Below, piece after piece: positions 16,552-25,930 of a DNA stretch of 64,000 nt. Location of the stretch: the NCBI RefSeq assembly GCF_900156405.1, contig NZ_FTNN01000009.1:117402-181401 (forward strand), read 5' to 3'. Position numbers and translations under genes: made by a program. Under the pieces are notes generated by a model. The model did no database searches and was not told the DNA's origin. It saw nothing but the letters and a program-made list of their open reading frames with translations. Each line of letters opens with the position of its first letter. The first letter of the stretch is position 1. This DNA comes from Shewanella morhuae (GTDB lineage: Bacteria > Pseudomonadota > Gammaproteobacteria > Enterobacterales > Shewanellaceae).

Positions 16552-19029
16552 ATGGAGTTAAGTCTGGCATGGCGCCTGTTTAAGCGTGAGTTACAGCAAG
16601 GTCAGTTGTTATTGATTATTCTGGCGATTACCCTTGCGGTATTGTCTGTAAGTGGATTAGCGCGGGTAAGCGAGCGCCTACAAGTGGCGATTACGGGCCA
16701 AGCTACAGAGTTTATTGCTGCCGACCGTATTATTGATTCGCCAGTTAAAATCGACGCGGCGATTCTCGCCAAGGCGGATGAGCTTGGGCTTAAGCATGTT
16801 ACTAACATGCAGTTTAATTCGATGGTTTATTCGGGAGATAAGTTTCAATTAGTGACAGTGCGCGCTGTAGAGGCGGGTTATCCACTTAAGGGCGAAATTG
16901 AACTGATAAACGGTAAAACTAAAGCGTTACCCCAAGCTAATGAAATCTGGTTTGAGAGCCGCTTAGGTGGACTGTTGGGTTATCCAAAGTCCATAGAGTT
17001 AGGTAACAGTGAGTTTGTGCTCAGTGATGAAATTAGCCGCTTACCTGATGCAGGTTTTAATCCTTTTGCTTCTTCGCCCGTAATATTAATGCGCATGGAA
17101 GATGTGGCGAAAACGGGGGTGATCCAACCGGGGAGTCGCGTCACTTATTTGTATCAATTTGCGGGAGATGAAGCAGCGCTTACCGCCTTTGAACAAAGCG
17201 TTAAACCACTGTTAAATAGCACCCAACGTTGGGTTGATGTGCAATCTGGCGACTCGCCAATTGCCGAAGCTGTAAAACGCGCAGAGCGCTTTTTACTACT
17301 GGCTAGTTTAATGGGTATTGCACTGGCCTGCGCTGCGATAGGTATTGCCGCCCAGCGCTATTGTCAGCGTCATTATGATGTTGTTGCTATGCTGAAAACC
17401 TTTGGCGCTTCGGCAAAGCAAATTCGCTTACTGTTTGGTATGCATTTATTGCTGGTGACTTTGCTGGGTATTGTGCTTGGTTTAATCGGTGGTGTGTTGC
17501 TGGATTTGGGGATTAGTCATTTACTACCCGCTGAAATAGCGGCTTATTCACCGCCACTGACGCGGCCTTTGTTGCTCGGTATTGGTACTGGATTGATCAG
17601 TGCCTTCATGTTTTCGGCCTATCCATTGATGCGTTTATTGGCCATTCCACCACTGCGAGTACTACAGCGTCAGTTAGAAGGCTTGCAGCTCGGTATGTGG
17701 TTACACTTATTGCTGAGTCTAAGTGCGATGGCACTACTAGGATATTTGTACTCGCAAAGCTGGGCCTTGACGCTGACTGTGGTCGCCGCTGCATTGTTAC
17801 TTGGAGTATTACTCGGGTTACTAGGGTGGGTGATGATCCGCTTAGGCCATAGTGTTGGGATGAAAACCACTAATCCACTCCAGTTAGCTTTAGCGGGATT
17901 AAGGCGTCGTGCACGGCAGAACGTACTGCAATTAGTCGGTTTTAGTGCCGCCTTAGTATTGCTATTGACGATTTTGGCCTTAAGGCAAGATTTGCTTAAT
18001 GAATGGCAAAAACAGTTGCCAGAGAACGCACCTAACTATTTTCTGGTCAATATCGCCCCCGATGATGCCAAACCCTTAAATGATTTCATGACGGCTAAGG
18101 GGATAGCGGCAACGGATATTTACCCAGTGATCCGCGGCCGTTTAACCCAAATCAACGGTGAGGCGTTGATTTCGAATGAGCAGTCTGAAGCGGGTGAAAA
18201 AGGCAGAGTTGGTATTTCCCGTGAGCTCAACCTAACATGGCGTAATAGCTTGCCAGCCAATAATGAACTGCTGGAAGGAGATTTTAATCAAGCTGCCGAT
18301 GAGGTATCAGTAGAATCAGGTGTCGCGGATCGTTTAGGCATTAGCATTGGTGATAACCTCACTTATATTATTGATAATAAAGAACTCATAGTAAAGGTCG
18401 CCAGTATCCGTGCTGTGCACTGGGAAACACTGCAACCGAACTTTTTTATGATTTTCACCCAAGAAGCTCTTGCGCCTTTTGCTTATACCTCAATGGCGAG
18501 TTTTTATTTAAATGAAGCGATGAATGTTGATGGTACGTCTAAAGATGCGGTGATCCTCGCGCTCATACAGCAATTTCCGACTATCTCTATTATCGATGTC
18601 GGCGCTATGGTGGCGCAGTTGCGACAGATTATTGAGCAAGTGTCATTATCACTGACCTTAGTGTTAGCACTGGTGCTATTGGCCAGTGTCTTAGTATTGA
18701 TTGCACAGACTGAGGCTGGCATGGCAACTCGACAGCGTGAATTGGCAGTGCTGCGTACCTTTGGGGCGTCGGGCTGGTTATTACGCAGTGCAACTGGCTT
18801 AGAGTTTGCTTTGCTAGGTGGCATTGCGGGCGTGTTAGCGGTGATTGTGGCTGAATTTGCTTTGTATCTACTTAAAACTCAAGTGTTTGAACTTAATGTA
18901 TATATGCACTGGCCATGGTGGGCGATTGCGCCACTTTCCGGTGCTTTGCTGGTCGCATTGCTGGGCATATGGCGCTGCCGTCAATTACTTAATCAATCCT
19001 GCGCGGAGTTATTAAAGTCAGGCAGCTAG
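16552..19029 (+). CDS. ybbP: FtsX-like permease YbbP
   Basis: The 825-residue membrane protein is close to the length of E. coli YbbP (804). One N-terminal helix precedes a periplasmic domain, followed by a first FtsX block (about residues 245-370). A middle pair of helices, a second periplasmic domain and a second FtsX block near the C-terminus complete the ten-helix plan. The FtsX loop repeats as VAMLKTFGASAKQIRLLF and LAVLRTFGASGWLL, showing internal duplication. GGAGG lies 7 bases before the ATG. It is translated with ybbA and ends at a strong terminator. Confidence 0.92.
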   Translation: MELSLAWRLFKRELQQGQLLLIILAITLAVLSVSGLARVSERLQVAITGQATEFIAADRIIDSPVKIDAAILAKADELGLKHVTNMQFNSMVYSGDKFQLVTVRAVEAGYPLKGEIELINGKTKALPQANEIWFESRLGGLLGYPKSIELGNSEFVLSDEISRLPDAGFNPFASSPVILMRMEDVAKTGVIQPGSRVTYLYQFAGDEAALTAFEQSVKPLLNSTQRWVDVQSGDSPIAEAVKRAERFLLLASLMGIALACAAIGIAAQRYCQRHYDVVAMLKTFGASAKQIRLLFGMHLLLVTLLGIVLGLIGGVLLDLGISHLLPAEIAAYSPPLTRPLLLGIGTGLISAFMFSAYPLMRLLAIPPLRVLQRQLEGLQLGMWLHLLLSLSAMALLGYLYSQSWALTLTVVAAALLLGVLLGLLGWVMIRLGHSVGMKTTNPLQLALAGLRRRARQNVLQLVGFSAALVLLLTILALRQDLLNEWQKQLPENAPNYFLVNIAPDDAKPLNDFMTAKGIAATDIYPVIRGRLTQINGEALISNEQSEAGEKGRVGISRELNLTWRNSLPANNELLEGDFNQAADEVSVESGVADRLGISIGDNLTYIIDNKELIVKVASIRAVHWETLQPNFFMIFTQEALAPFAYTSMASFYLNEAMNVDGTSKDAVILALIQQFPTISIIDVGAMVAQLRQIIEQVSLSLTLVLALVLLASVLVLIAQTEAGMATRQRELAVLRTFGASGWLLRSATGLEFALLGGIAGVLAVIVAEFALYLLKTQVFELNVYMHWPWWAIAPLSGALLVALLGIWRCRQLLNQSCAELLKSGS

Positions 19030-19062
19030 CCGTGATTGGATTGTGAAACAATAATGAAACAG

Positions 19063-19097
19063 AAAGCCCCTAATCTATAATAGCTTAGGGGCTTTTT
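19063..19097 (+). terminator. Rho-independent terminator of ybbA-ybbP
   Basis: An 11-bp stem AAAGCCCCTAA / TTAGGGGCTTT with an 11-base loop is followed by TTTTT, starting 34 bases after the ybbP stop. Confidence 0.88.
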
Positions 19098-19131
19098 ACT
19101 ATTGGGCTAAACCAAACTCACGCGCTACGAT

Positions 19132-19146
19132 TTATACCAATCACAT
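19132..19146. repeat. Copy of a dispersed 15-bp repeat, at the gltS stop codon
   Basis: TTATACCAATCACAT here is identical to 38519-38533, and its first 12 bases recur on the minus strand at the right arm of the palindrome at 57355-57415. The gltS stop codon lies inside this copy. Confidence 0.6.
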
Positions 19147-20364
19147 CATAAAGTTTAAATAGCCCTGTAATATAATTAAGTTAGCGATATCAATAAAGAA
19201 GGCGCCGACAATCGGGACAACCATAAAAGCTTGAGGTGACGGCCCTGTACGTGATACTAACGCGCCCATGTTCATTACTGCTGTTGGTGTTGCCCCTATC
19301 CCAAAGCCACAATGCCCACCTGTGATGACCGCTGCATCATAATTACTGCCCATGATTTTAAATGTCACAAAATAGGCAAACAATGCCATTACTGCTGTTT
19401 GTACTAATAGAATAATGAGCAGGGGAATGGCTAAATCAAAAATTTCCCATAATTTTAAACTCATCAATGCCATAGACAAAAATAGCGATAACGAAACCGT
19501 GCCAATCACATCAATACTTTCAGTATGAAGTTTATAACCACGGGTGAGCTCGGTAATGTTGGCGATGATAACCCCGAAGAAAAGAGCATATACGAAGTCG
19601 GGCATTTTTAACCAAGCGACACCAGATTGAGCAATCCAACTGGCAAACCATTGAGCTCCCGCAACACATAATAAAAGGACAAATAAAGTTTCAAGAATGG
19701 TTTTTGCCGTTACATGATCTTCTTCTAGCTGATCATAAGTGACTAAATGCGGATGTTCAGTATGATTTTTACGACCAATGCCATAAGAAGAAACAAGGTT
19801 ATGTTTACTGATTAATCGCTGGGCAACAGGTCCACCAATAATCCCACCCATGACTAAACCAAAGGTTGCGGCTGCCATGGCAAATTCTAAGGTATTGATA
19901 CCGTAGTTATCAGCGAATGTTTGTGACCATGCCACGCCAGTACCGTGACCACCTGAAAGTGTGATAGAGCCTGCGATAAGCCCCATGATGGGTTCGAGGC
20001 CTAATAGACTGGCTAAACTAACACCGACTGCATTTTGAATAATGATATAAACCGACGCTACCCCCAAAAAAATGAAGACTTTTTTCCCACCACTGAGTAA
20101 CAGTTTGTAGTTTGCAGAGAGGCCGATAGTGCTAAAGAACATTAGCATTAGGGTATTTTGCATTGAAAGGGAGAAGGCGAGGGTTATATTTTGAACATGC
20201 AATATGGCAATGACGGCGGCGATAACTAACCCACCAACGATAGGTTCAGGGATATTATATTTTTTAAAAACACGCACATGGCGATTGATAGAGTGACCAA
20301 TAAAAAGGACAAAAATGGCAATTAAGAACGACTCTAATTCACCAATCGTATAAATTGTGTGCAT
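19141..20364 (-). CDS. gltS: Sodium/glutamate symporter
   Basis: GltS imports glutamate with sodium across the inner membrane. The 407-residue protein has about ten to twelve membrane segments. The two family re-entrant motifs are intact: TLSGGHGTGVAW in the first half and ITGGHCGFGIGATPTAVMNM in the second. The ATG at 20364 (MHTIYTIGELESF) has AAGGA 7 bases upstream. A frame opening at 20427 adds 21 residues with no counterpart in the family. The gene stands alone behind a 512-bp leader region. Confidence 0.93.
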   Translation of the reverse strand: MHTIYTIGELESFLIAIFVLFIGHSINRHVRVFKKYNIPEPIVGGLVIAAVIAILHVQNITLAFSLSMQNTLMLMFFSTIGLSANYKLLLSGGKKVFIFLGVASVYIIIQNAVGVSLASLLGLEPIMGLIAGSITLSGGHGTGVAWSQTFADNYGINTLEFAMAAATFGLVMGGIIGGPVAQRLISKHNLVSSYGIGRKNHTEHPHLVTYDQLEEDHVTAKTILETLFVLLLCVAGAQWFASWIAQSGVAWLKMPDFVYALFFGVIIANITELTRGYKLHTESIDVIGTVSLSLFLSMALMSLKLWEIFDLAIPLLIILLVQTAVMALFAYFVTFKIMGSNYDAAVITGGHCGFGIGATPTAVMNMGALVSRTGPSPQAFMVVPIVGAFFIDIANLIILQGYLNFMM

Positions 20365-20876
20365 AAAATTCCTTACAAATTTTTTGTGGGTATGACTCTG
20401 CGCATAAACGCTATGAGACTGGCCCATCTAGTTATTAAGTACCTATTAATACTTTGTGTTAAACGCTGGCCTTGAAGACAGATATTGTCGATCTCCTAAT
20501 GATGGAGAAGGATGAATAAGCGCGAATGTAAACCGTATCGGGTTTACGGATCAATACCGTCATATTAATGGAACGATACTGAGGATAAGTTATTGGCATT
20601 AGGGGCCAATAACGGTATTACTGGGGGTCATTATGATTGCTTAAAGAAAGGTGGTATGTGTCCATTTCTATGAACAATCGCTGAGGATTCTAGCAGGATT
20701 TTTTTTATTTGTCGCCAAATCATCTTATAAATCATGATGTTGATAAAATGTTTTGTGACTGTTATGTAAAAATGTGCTTATTAAGCATTCTATTATAATC
20801 GCTTTTTATAGTAATAACGCCTTGTTAATTCTCTATTTATGTTAAGAACGGCATAAAGGATAAAACAGGAATATCA
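20365..20876 (-). promoter_or_regulatory. Upstream region of gltS with two stem-loops
   Basis: No gene is seen in this 512-bp gap. It contains two perfect inverted repeats: GTAAACC/GGTTTAC (20528-20534 with 20541-20547) and GTTATTGGC/GCCAATAAC (20589-20597 with 20605-20613). Neither is followed by a T run on either strand, so they are more likely protein sites or leader hairpins than terminators. Confidence 0.4.
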
Positions 20877-21767
20877 TCAACTAACAACATCCATTAATGC
20901 TGGCTCAAGTTCATTAAATTGGAACTTAAAACCCACTTCAAGTGCGTGTTTGGGTATTACAAACTGCCCTTCAGTGAGTAACTCTGACATTTCGCCCATC
21001 GCTAATCGTAAAGCTAAAGGGGGCGTTGTAATGAGCGCGGGCCGGTTTAACGCTTTGCCTAATGCCTTGGCAAATACGGCATTACTGACAGGGTGCGGAG
21101 CTGTGGCATTAAAGACTCCTTGGCAGTGTTCTTGAGTGAGTAAAAATTGTATTAGAGAGACTAAATCACTTACATGGATCCAACTCATACCTTGGCGGCC
21201 ATGGCCTATTGGGCCACCCAGGCCAAGCTTAAAAGGTGGTAACATTTTATCTAAAGCGCCGCCTTTGCCCAGTACAATCCCAATACGGATAATACATACA
21301 CGAGTTTGTTCTGAGCTTGCTTCTTGCGCGGCTTGTTCCCATTTCTGGCAGATATCATGACTGAACTCGGCATGGACTGCGCTCGTTTCATCGAGCGGCT
21401 GATCATCATGTCTGCCGTAATAACCCACCGCTGAACCACTCACCATGACTTTAGGAGGGTTAGTGCTCTGCTTTATAAGCTGCGCTAATTTTGCCGTAAT
21501 ATCCCAACGACTATCGCAAATTCGTTGTTTTTGAGCCTTGCTCCAGCGCTTAGCCACAATGGGTTCTCCAGCGAGATTCACTATGGCATCAAGGTGATTT
21601 AAGTTACTCAGCTCATCCAGACTTGAAAGGTAATGATGTTGGTTGCCGAGTATCTTTTGGGTTTGTGCTACGGAGCGCGTTACTAATGTCAGCTGATGAT
21701 GTGGTGCCAATTGTTCAACGAGTTGACGCCCAATAAAACCGCTTGCGCCAGTGATCAGTATATTCAT
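20877..21767 (-). CDS. yfcH: TIGR01777 epimerase-family protein (YfcH)
   Basis: The 296-residue protein is a short-chain dehydrogenase-like NAD(P)-binding protein. The Rossmann start is MNILITGASGFIGRQLVEQL, and NLAGEPIVAKRWS, SGSAVGYYG and GQGMSWIHV-type sequence (RQGMSWIHVSDLV) mark the YfcH/SulA subgroup. The reaction is unknown. It follows folX by 82 bases on the same strand. The folX-yfcH pair is also adjacent in E. coli, which suggests a link to pterin metabolism or simple operon conservation. Confidence 0.9.
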   Translation of the reverse strand: MNILITGASGFIGRQLVEQLAPHHQLTLVTRSVAQTQKILGNQHHYLSSLDELSNLNHLDAIVNLAGEPIVAKRWSKAQKQRICDSRWDITAKLAQLIKQSTNPPKVMVSGSAVGYYGRHDDQPLDETSAVHAEFSHDICQKWEQAAQEASSEQTRVCIIRIGIVLGKGGALDKMLPPFKLGLGGPIGHGRQGMSWIHVSDLVSLIQFLLTQEHCQGVFNATAPHPVSNAVFAKALGKALNRPALITTPPLALRLAMGEMSELLTEGQFVIPKHALEVGFKFQFNELEPALMDVVS

Positions 21768-21849
21768 GTAAGGTCTCTTATCTGTCAGCTTTGAAGATAT
21801 ATACCGAGTAGCGGCCTGCTGCGATCACTTAAACGACTTTTTTGCGCGA

Positions 21850-22212
21850 TTATTTTTGATAACATAATTCCATTGAAACCGAATCGGCAAAACGCAGGGC
21901 GTGAGGTTTGTCTATTTCAACACTGGCAAACTCAACCCAGTCATGTTCGCTAGCGATAGCTAACGTTTGGCTGGTAAGGTTTTCCAGTAATGAAAAGCGA
22001 TTATTCTCAATCAGCTCGATGATTTTTTTCGTAATAGTGCGGTAATTGAGTGCATCTTCCACGTTATCACTATTACGGGCTTGCGCGGCACAATAATGGA
22101 TCACGATATTAATGATCACATCTTGGCGATTTTGGATCTCATCGTCTTTAATGCCAATAAAAGTACGTAGTCTTAAGTTTTTAATGCGTATAATCGCTGT
22201 TTCTGGTTTCAT
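21850..22212 (-). CDS. folX: Dihydroneopterin triphosphate 2'-epimerase
   Basis: FolX epimerises dihydroneopterin triphosphate to the monapterin form. The 120-residue protein is nearly colinear with E. coli Fol[27 protein letters not shown] at the start, [12 protein letters not shown] and [12 protein letters not shown] in the middle, and [16 protein letters not shown] at the end. It is distinct from the FolB aldolase, which is shorter in these blocks. It probably forms an operon with yfcH. Confidence 0.95.
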   Translation of the reverse strand: MKPETAIIRIKNLRLRTFIGIKDDEIQNRQDVIINIVIHYCAAQARNSDNVEDALNYRTITKKIIELIENNRFSLLENLTSQTLAIASEHDWVEFASVEIDKPHALRFADSVSMELCYQK

Positions 22213-22313
22213 AATGACAAATGGCTATCTTAAGTAAACTAAAGTGACTGGGTTATGTGCTATCTCAGTTTAGCCTAACAATTTTATCTCAGAACAAGAA
22301 GGATTTTTAATAC

Positions 22314-23423
22314 ATGACGCGACCTAATGCGCCCTCTGCGGCTTACCGTGGCTTTGCGATTATGGCTTTTGTGGTGATTATTTTGGCCGGAATTAAGGCG
22401 GCGAGCCCCATTGTCGTACCATTTGTGCTGTCAAGCTTTTTGGCTGTGGTCTGCAATCCTGCAATCGGTTTAATGACCCGATTTCGTCTGCCTAAATGGC
22501 TGGCTGTTATCCTACTGATGGGCTTTATTGTGCTAATGGGCTTATGGTTAGCCTCGGTTGTTGGCAGTTCTATTAACGAATTTTCAAAGCAATTACCCCA
22601 ATATCGAGTGCAGTTAATTGAGCAGTTTGAATGGATATTGCAAAAGCTAGATAACTTCAATATCCGCATTTCTAAGGATCAAGTATTAGCTTATTTTGAT
22701 CCTGGCATGGCCTTATCAATGACGACGAATATGTTGTCGGGTGTTGGCAATGTGATGGCGAACTTATTTCTGATCATTCTAACGATTGTGTTTATGTTGT
22801 TTGAGGCGCAATCGCTGCCTAAAAAATTACATTTGGCGCTGGACGATCCCGATATGCGCTTACAACAGATTGAGCGTTTTTTACAATCAGTGAATCAATA
22901 TATGGTGATCAAAACTCTAGTGAGTTTAGCCACAGGTATCATTGTAGGGATTGGATTGTCTATCATAGGCGTTGATTATGCGCTGCTGTGGGCGGTCGTC
23001 GCTTTCCTGTTTAATTACATTCCTAATATTGGTTCAATCATTGCTGCTATCCCTGCGGTGTTGTTGGCGTTTATTCAGCTGGGCCCTGCGGCAGCGGGGG
23101 CGACCACATTGCTGTATGTGGGTGTTAACATGATTATGGGCAATATTATTGAGCCTAAATTTATGGGCCGCGGCTTAGGTTTATCGACCTTAGTGGTGTT
23201 TTTATCATTAATTTTTTGGGGCTGGTTGCTTGGCTCTGTAGGTATGTTGCTGTCTGTACCGCTGACAATGGTGGTAAAAATTGCCCTCGAATCGAGTAAG
23301 AGCGGTAACTGGTTAGCCATTTTATTATCGGACGATGTCGACGATGACTATATCGTCAATAATAGGGCTAATGAGACTTCAGCTGGCGATGAAATCGATA
23401 CCAGTACAACTGAGAGTAAGTAA
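22314..23423 (+). CDS. AI-2E family transporter (PerM/YdiK/TqsA-like permease)
   Basis: The 369-residue inner-membrane protein has the family plan: N-terminal helices with KAASPIVVPFVLSSFLAVVCNP, a central amphipathic region (residues about 75-140), and C-terminal helices with the conserved FNYIPNIGSIIAAIPAVLLAF and LIFWGWLLGSVGMLLSVPL blocks. Members export autoinducer-2 or act as ion antiporters; the substrate here is open. An acidic tail ends the protein. AAGGA lies about 12 bases before the ATG. The next gene starts 6 bases after its stop. Confidence 0.88.
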   Translation: MTRPNAPSAAYRGFAIMAFVVIILAGIKAASPIVVPFVLSSFLAVVCNPAIGLMTRFRLPKWLAVILLMGFIVLMGLWLASVVGSSINEFSKQLPQYRVQLIEQFEWILQKLDNFNIRISKDQVLAYFDPGMALSMTTNMLSGVGNVMANLFLIILTIVFMLFEAQSLPKKLHLALDDPDMRLQQIERFLQSVNQYMVIKTLVSLATGIIVGIGLSIIGVDYALLWAVVAFLFNYIPNIGSIIAAIPAVLLAFIQLGPAAAGATTLLYVGVNMIMGNIIEPKFMGRGLGLSTLVVFLSLIFWGWLLGSVGMLLSVPLTMVVKIALESSKSGNWLAILLSDDVDDDYIVNNRANETSAGDEIDTSTTESK

Positions 23424-23429
23424 GAGAAA

Positions 23430-24347
23430 ATGCAAAGTTTTATACAAGCGTTAGCGACAATTGAGTTGGGTGATGATGCGGTGCGGTTATTTCACGGCCG
23501 CGGTGGGCATTATGCGGGGTGTGAGCACCTCTGTTTAGATTGGTTTTCGCCCGTGTTATTACTGACTAGCTTTATTCCCTTAGAAGACGTTGACCTAGCC
23601 ACTTGCCAGCAGGCCATTGCGCTGCGGTGGCAGATTTTATGCCCTAATAGCCCATTGAATCTTGTCTATCAATATCGCAGCGGCGGAGAAACGTTCACTC
23701 AGTTACTGCAGGGTGAAGTACCCGAACCGCATATTGTTAGTGAAAATGGAGCGCAATTTCAGGTGCATCTGATGCGTGGACAAAACCACGGTCTATTTCT
23801 CGATATGGCTAATGGCCGTGAATGGATACGAGCGAATGTTCGCTATAAAAAAGTACTTAATTTGTTTGCCTATACATGTGGTTTCTCGGTTGCGGCATTG
23901 CAAGGCGGCGCCGATGAAGTGGTTAATATCGACATGAGTAAAGGAGCACTAAGTATTGGGAAACAGAATCATTTACTAAACGGTTTTAGCGCAGGAGCAC
24001 GTTTTTTACCCCATGATATTTTTAAATCGTGGGGTAAACTAAAAAAGCTTGGCCCCTACGACATCATAGTGGCTGATCCGCCAAGTAATCAGAAGGGTAG
24101 CTTTGTGGCGACCAAAGATTATGTCCGCTTAATTCGACGGTTACCTGAGTTACTGGCCAACAATGGCGAAGTATTGCTCTGTTTAAATGCGCCAGAACTC
24201 GATACTGCTTTTTTACGCCAACAAGTCACCGATGCGGCGCCAACATTAGAATACATAACGCGACTAGATAATCCGCCGGCGTTTATGGATGTGTCAGAAG
24301 ATAAGTCACTTAAGGTACTGCGCTATTGCAGGTCTGCTGCCGTTTAA
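23430..24347 (+). CDS. Class I SAM-dependent methyltransferase, RlmI/RlmK-like
   Basis: The 305-residue protein carries a SAM-binding Rossmann fold: motif I VLNLFAYTCGFSVAAL, an acidic loop VVNIDMSKGAL, and motif IV ADPPSNQKGSF, where RlmI-type rRNA methyltransferases have DPPxF. It lacks the N-terminal PUA domain of E. coli RlmI. An RNA substrate is likely but unproven. It is cotranscribed with the AI-2E family gene, and a terminator follows. Confidence 0.82.
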   Translation: MQSFIQALATIELGDDAVRLFHGRGGHYAGCEHLCLDWFSPVLLLTSFIPLEDVDLATCQQAIALRWQILCPNSPLNLVYQYRSGGETFTQLLQGEVPEPHIVSENGAQFQVHLMRGQNHGLFLDMANGREWIRANVRYKKVLNLFAYTCGFSVAALQGGADEVVNIDMSKGALSIGKQNHLLNGFSAGARFLPHDIFKSWGKLKKLGPYDIIVADPPSNQKGSFVATKDYVRLIRRLPELLANNGEVLLCLNAPELDTAFLRQQVTDAAPTLEYITRLDNPPAFMDVSEDKSLKVLRYCRSAAV

Positions 24348-24366
24348 TAATATGTTTAACTTTAAC

Positions 24367-24390
24367 GGCCAGTATTTACTGGCCTTTTTT
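24367..24390 (+). terminator. Rho-independent terminator after the methyltransferase gene
   Basis: GGCCAGT-ATTT-ACTGGCC followed by TTTTTT, 20 bases after the stop codon. Confidence 0.9.
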
Positions 24391-24658
24391 ATGGGGCGAG
24401 CATACTCAGCAGAATATTAAGTCAAGGTTGTAGGGGAGGTTAAGTCGTCATGATAATCATCAGTCGGCCCTTCATTAAGTCACGTTTGGTAGCATGCTTA
24501 GTATACAAAGATGAGTATTTTCAAGATTGAATGTAGGTAACCGATGAAAGTATTTCATTTTCGCATACGGCTTTAGGCGACCTTTGCGATAAATTACACT
24601 TAAAACCTATTTTATACAAAACCAAACTGAAAGTTTTCTGTAATTATTGATTGTGCTT
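24391..24658. other. Intergenic stretch with no gene seen
   Basis: About 270 bp between the methyltransferase terminator and the extended -10 promoter at 24659. I see no reading frame of quality, no strong hairpin and no repeat. Confidence 0.5.
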
Positions 24659-24667
24659 TGGTATACT
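24659..24667 (+). promoter_or_regulatory. Extended -10 promoter of the small-peptide gene
   Basis: TGGTATACT fits the extended -10 consensus TGnTATAAT with one mismatch. No good -35 lies 17 bp upstream, as is usual for this promoter class. Transcription would begin near 24675, about 85 bases before the small gene. Confidence 0.5.
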
Positions 24668-24760
24668 CCTGTGCACGGAATATAGCTCTTTCCTCATAGG
24701 CAAAATGTCGACACAGAAGGACATGCCTCTGCGACCTTACCCAACCACGCTGGAGTTGTT

Positions 24761-24859
24761 ATGGAAATTCATGAATACGAAAATGCTTATTATCAAGTGA
24801 AAGGCGATGTACTTGAGTCTTTACCTGTACAAAGCGAAGAAGAAGTCGTTAAAGCATAA
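24761..24859 (+). CDS. Small acidic 32-residue peptide of unknown function
   Basis: A 32-codon frame (MEIHEYENAYYQVKGDV then an acidic tail) begins with ATG 5 bases after GGAG and ends with TAA. An extended -10 promoter lies upstream and a strong terminator 58 bases after the stop, so the unit is a complete miniature gene of about 270 bases. The peptide is soluble, tyrosine- and glutamate-rich, and has no signal or membrane segment. I do not recognise it. The transcript could also act as a small RNA with or without the peptide. Confidence 0.6.
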   Translation: MEIHEYENAYYQVKGDVLESLPVQSEEEVVKA

Positions 24860-24916
24860 TAACTTACGATTACACTGACGGTACTGATGAGTCGAAAGTA
24901 ACAAAACAAGCACATT

Positions 24917-24947
24917 AAAATAGCAACCTTGAGGTTGCTATTTTTTT
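24917..24947 (+). terminator. Rho-independent terminator of the small-peptide unit
   Basis: AAAATAGCAACC-TTGA-GGTTGCTATTTT is a perfect 12-bp stem running into a seven-T tract. Confidence 0.92.
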
Positions 24948-25014
24948 GCCCAAAAATAGAACGAGTAACCGCTTTGAACACTATATGAATTTTAACTATT
25001 TAATTTTTAATCGT

Positions 25015-25449
25015 TTAGCCGTTGACTTTACGTTTTTCTGGCATGAGTTCGACAATAAGCCATTTTCCGCCGATTTTGTGTAAGCGTATGGTTCTGTCAT
25101 CAATCCAAGGTTGGCCACCTTTAAGGCCTTTCATCTTAACGACTACCATGACGTCTTGAGTAAATCTGCGGAAGAAGTCGATATCAATATCAGAAACTTC
25201 CATTTCCACATTGGTCATCGATAGGCTCAGCATATTGCGCTGCACCGCGCTAGCAATATGGTAATGAGTCATGACTTGTTTGATCGGATCGTCAACGTAT
25301 TGCTTTGCTTGCTCTATATCACGCTCGACATAAACAGCTTTAAAAAAGCCTAAACTCACTTCTTCTGGTGTGAGTTGATGGTCCTCTTTAACTGCAGGAT
25401 CACCACAACCAAAAAGAAACAGTAAAGTAATAAAGAATAGTGTTCGCAT
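25015..25449 (-). CDS. Small predicted lipoprotein of unknown function
   Basis: The 144-residue protein starts with a lipoprotein signal peptide whose lipobox is LFLFGC (Cys about residue 15). The remainder resembles DUF4878/NTF2-like secreted proteins: an N-terminal helix (LTPEEVSLGFFKAVYVERDIEQAKQYV), then antiparallel strands ending in IGGKWLIVELMPEK. It would sit on the periplasmic face of a membrane. No ligand or partner can be deduced. It is a single gene, with no terminator I can see. Confidence 0.78.
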   Translation of the reverse strand: MRTLFFITLLFLFGCGDPAVKEDHQLTPEEVSLGFFKAVYVERDIEQAKQYVDDPIKQVMTHYHIASAVQRNMLSLSMTNVEMEVSDIDIDFFRRFTQDVMVVVKMKGLKGGQPWIDDRTIRLHKIGGKWLIVELMPEKRKVNG

Positions 25450-25867
25450 AAGTTTTAGTTATTTAAATTTGTATCGAGTATCGCGATTTTAGCTTGAATG
25501 TACAAGTGTTGTCCTAATTGCCTATGGTGTAAAAATGAGTTGACTCTAGCGTTGTGGTTATGGCATATAGTTAGTCACTGCTTAAAAAGGTTATCCACAA
25601 AAACTGTGGAAAACTATGTTGAAGACTTCGGTGATACTTTGTAAGTACCTGATATCTTCTTGCTTTATTTGCTGGTTAAAAAGTGACGCATTTACTCTTA
25701 GTGTACAAACCGTCAATCATCAGTGGATATTTTTATTTGTTCGCTTAGCATTATTAATGCTACACCTTCCCGTTGTTGTCACATTTTTATCTCCGATATT
25801 TGCCGATTAACTTTATCTGTAAAGACGTTTCTAGGTTTAGCGGTGTTGCTAACACAAAACGTAAACA
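25450..25867. other. Intergenic stretch with a pair of DnaA-box-like sites
   Basis: No gene is convincing here. Two short plus-strand frames (25616-25810 and 25723-25944) are hydrophobic but lack ribosome sites and run into the pta 3' end. An exact DnaA box TTATCCACA (25591-25599) faces TGTGGAAAA (25604-25612). One exact 9-mer on either strand is expected by chance about every 130 kb. Confidence 0.45.
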
Positions 25868-25899
25868 TAAAAAAAGCATTGGAATTAACCAATGCTTTT
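25868..25899 (-). terminator. Rho-independent terminator of ackA-pta
   Basis: On the minus strand AAAAGCATTGG-TTAATT-CCAATGCTTTT forms an 11-bp stem followed by further T. It lies 32 bases after the pta stop. Confidence 0.88.
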
Positions 25900-25930
25900 A
25901 GTCAGTTTTTGCTATTAATATTAAACGATT

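Noticed and set aside
20365..20427. Longer gltS reading frame with 21 extra residues
   Set aside because: The extension is polar and lies before a strong ribosome site for the ATG at 20364.
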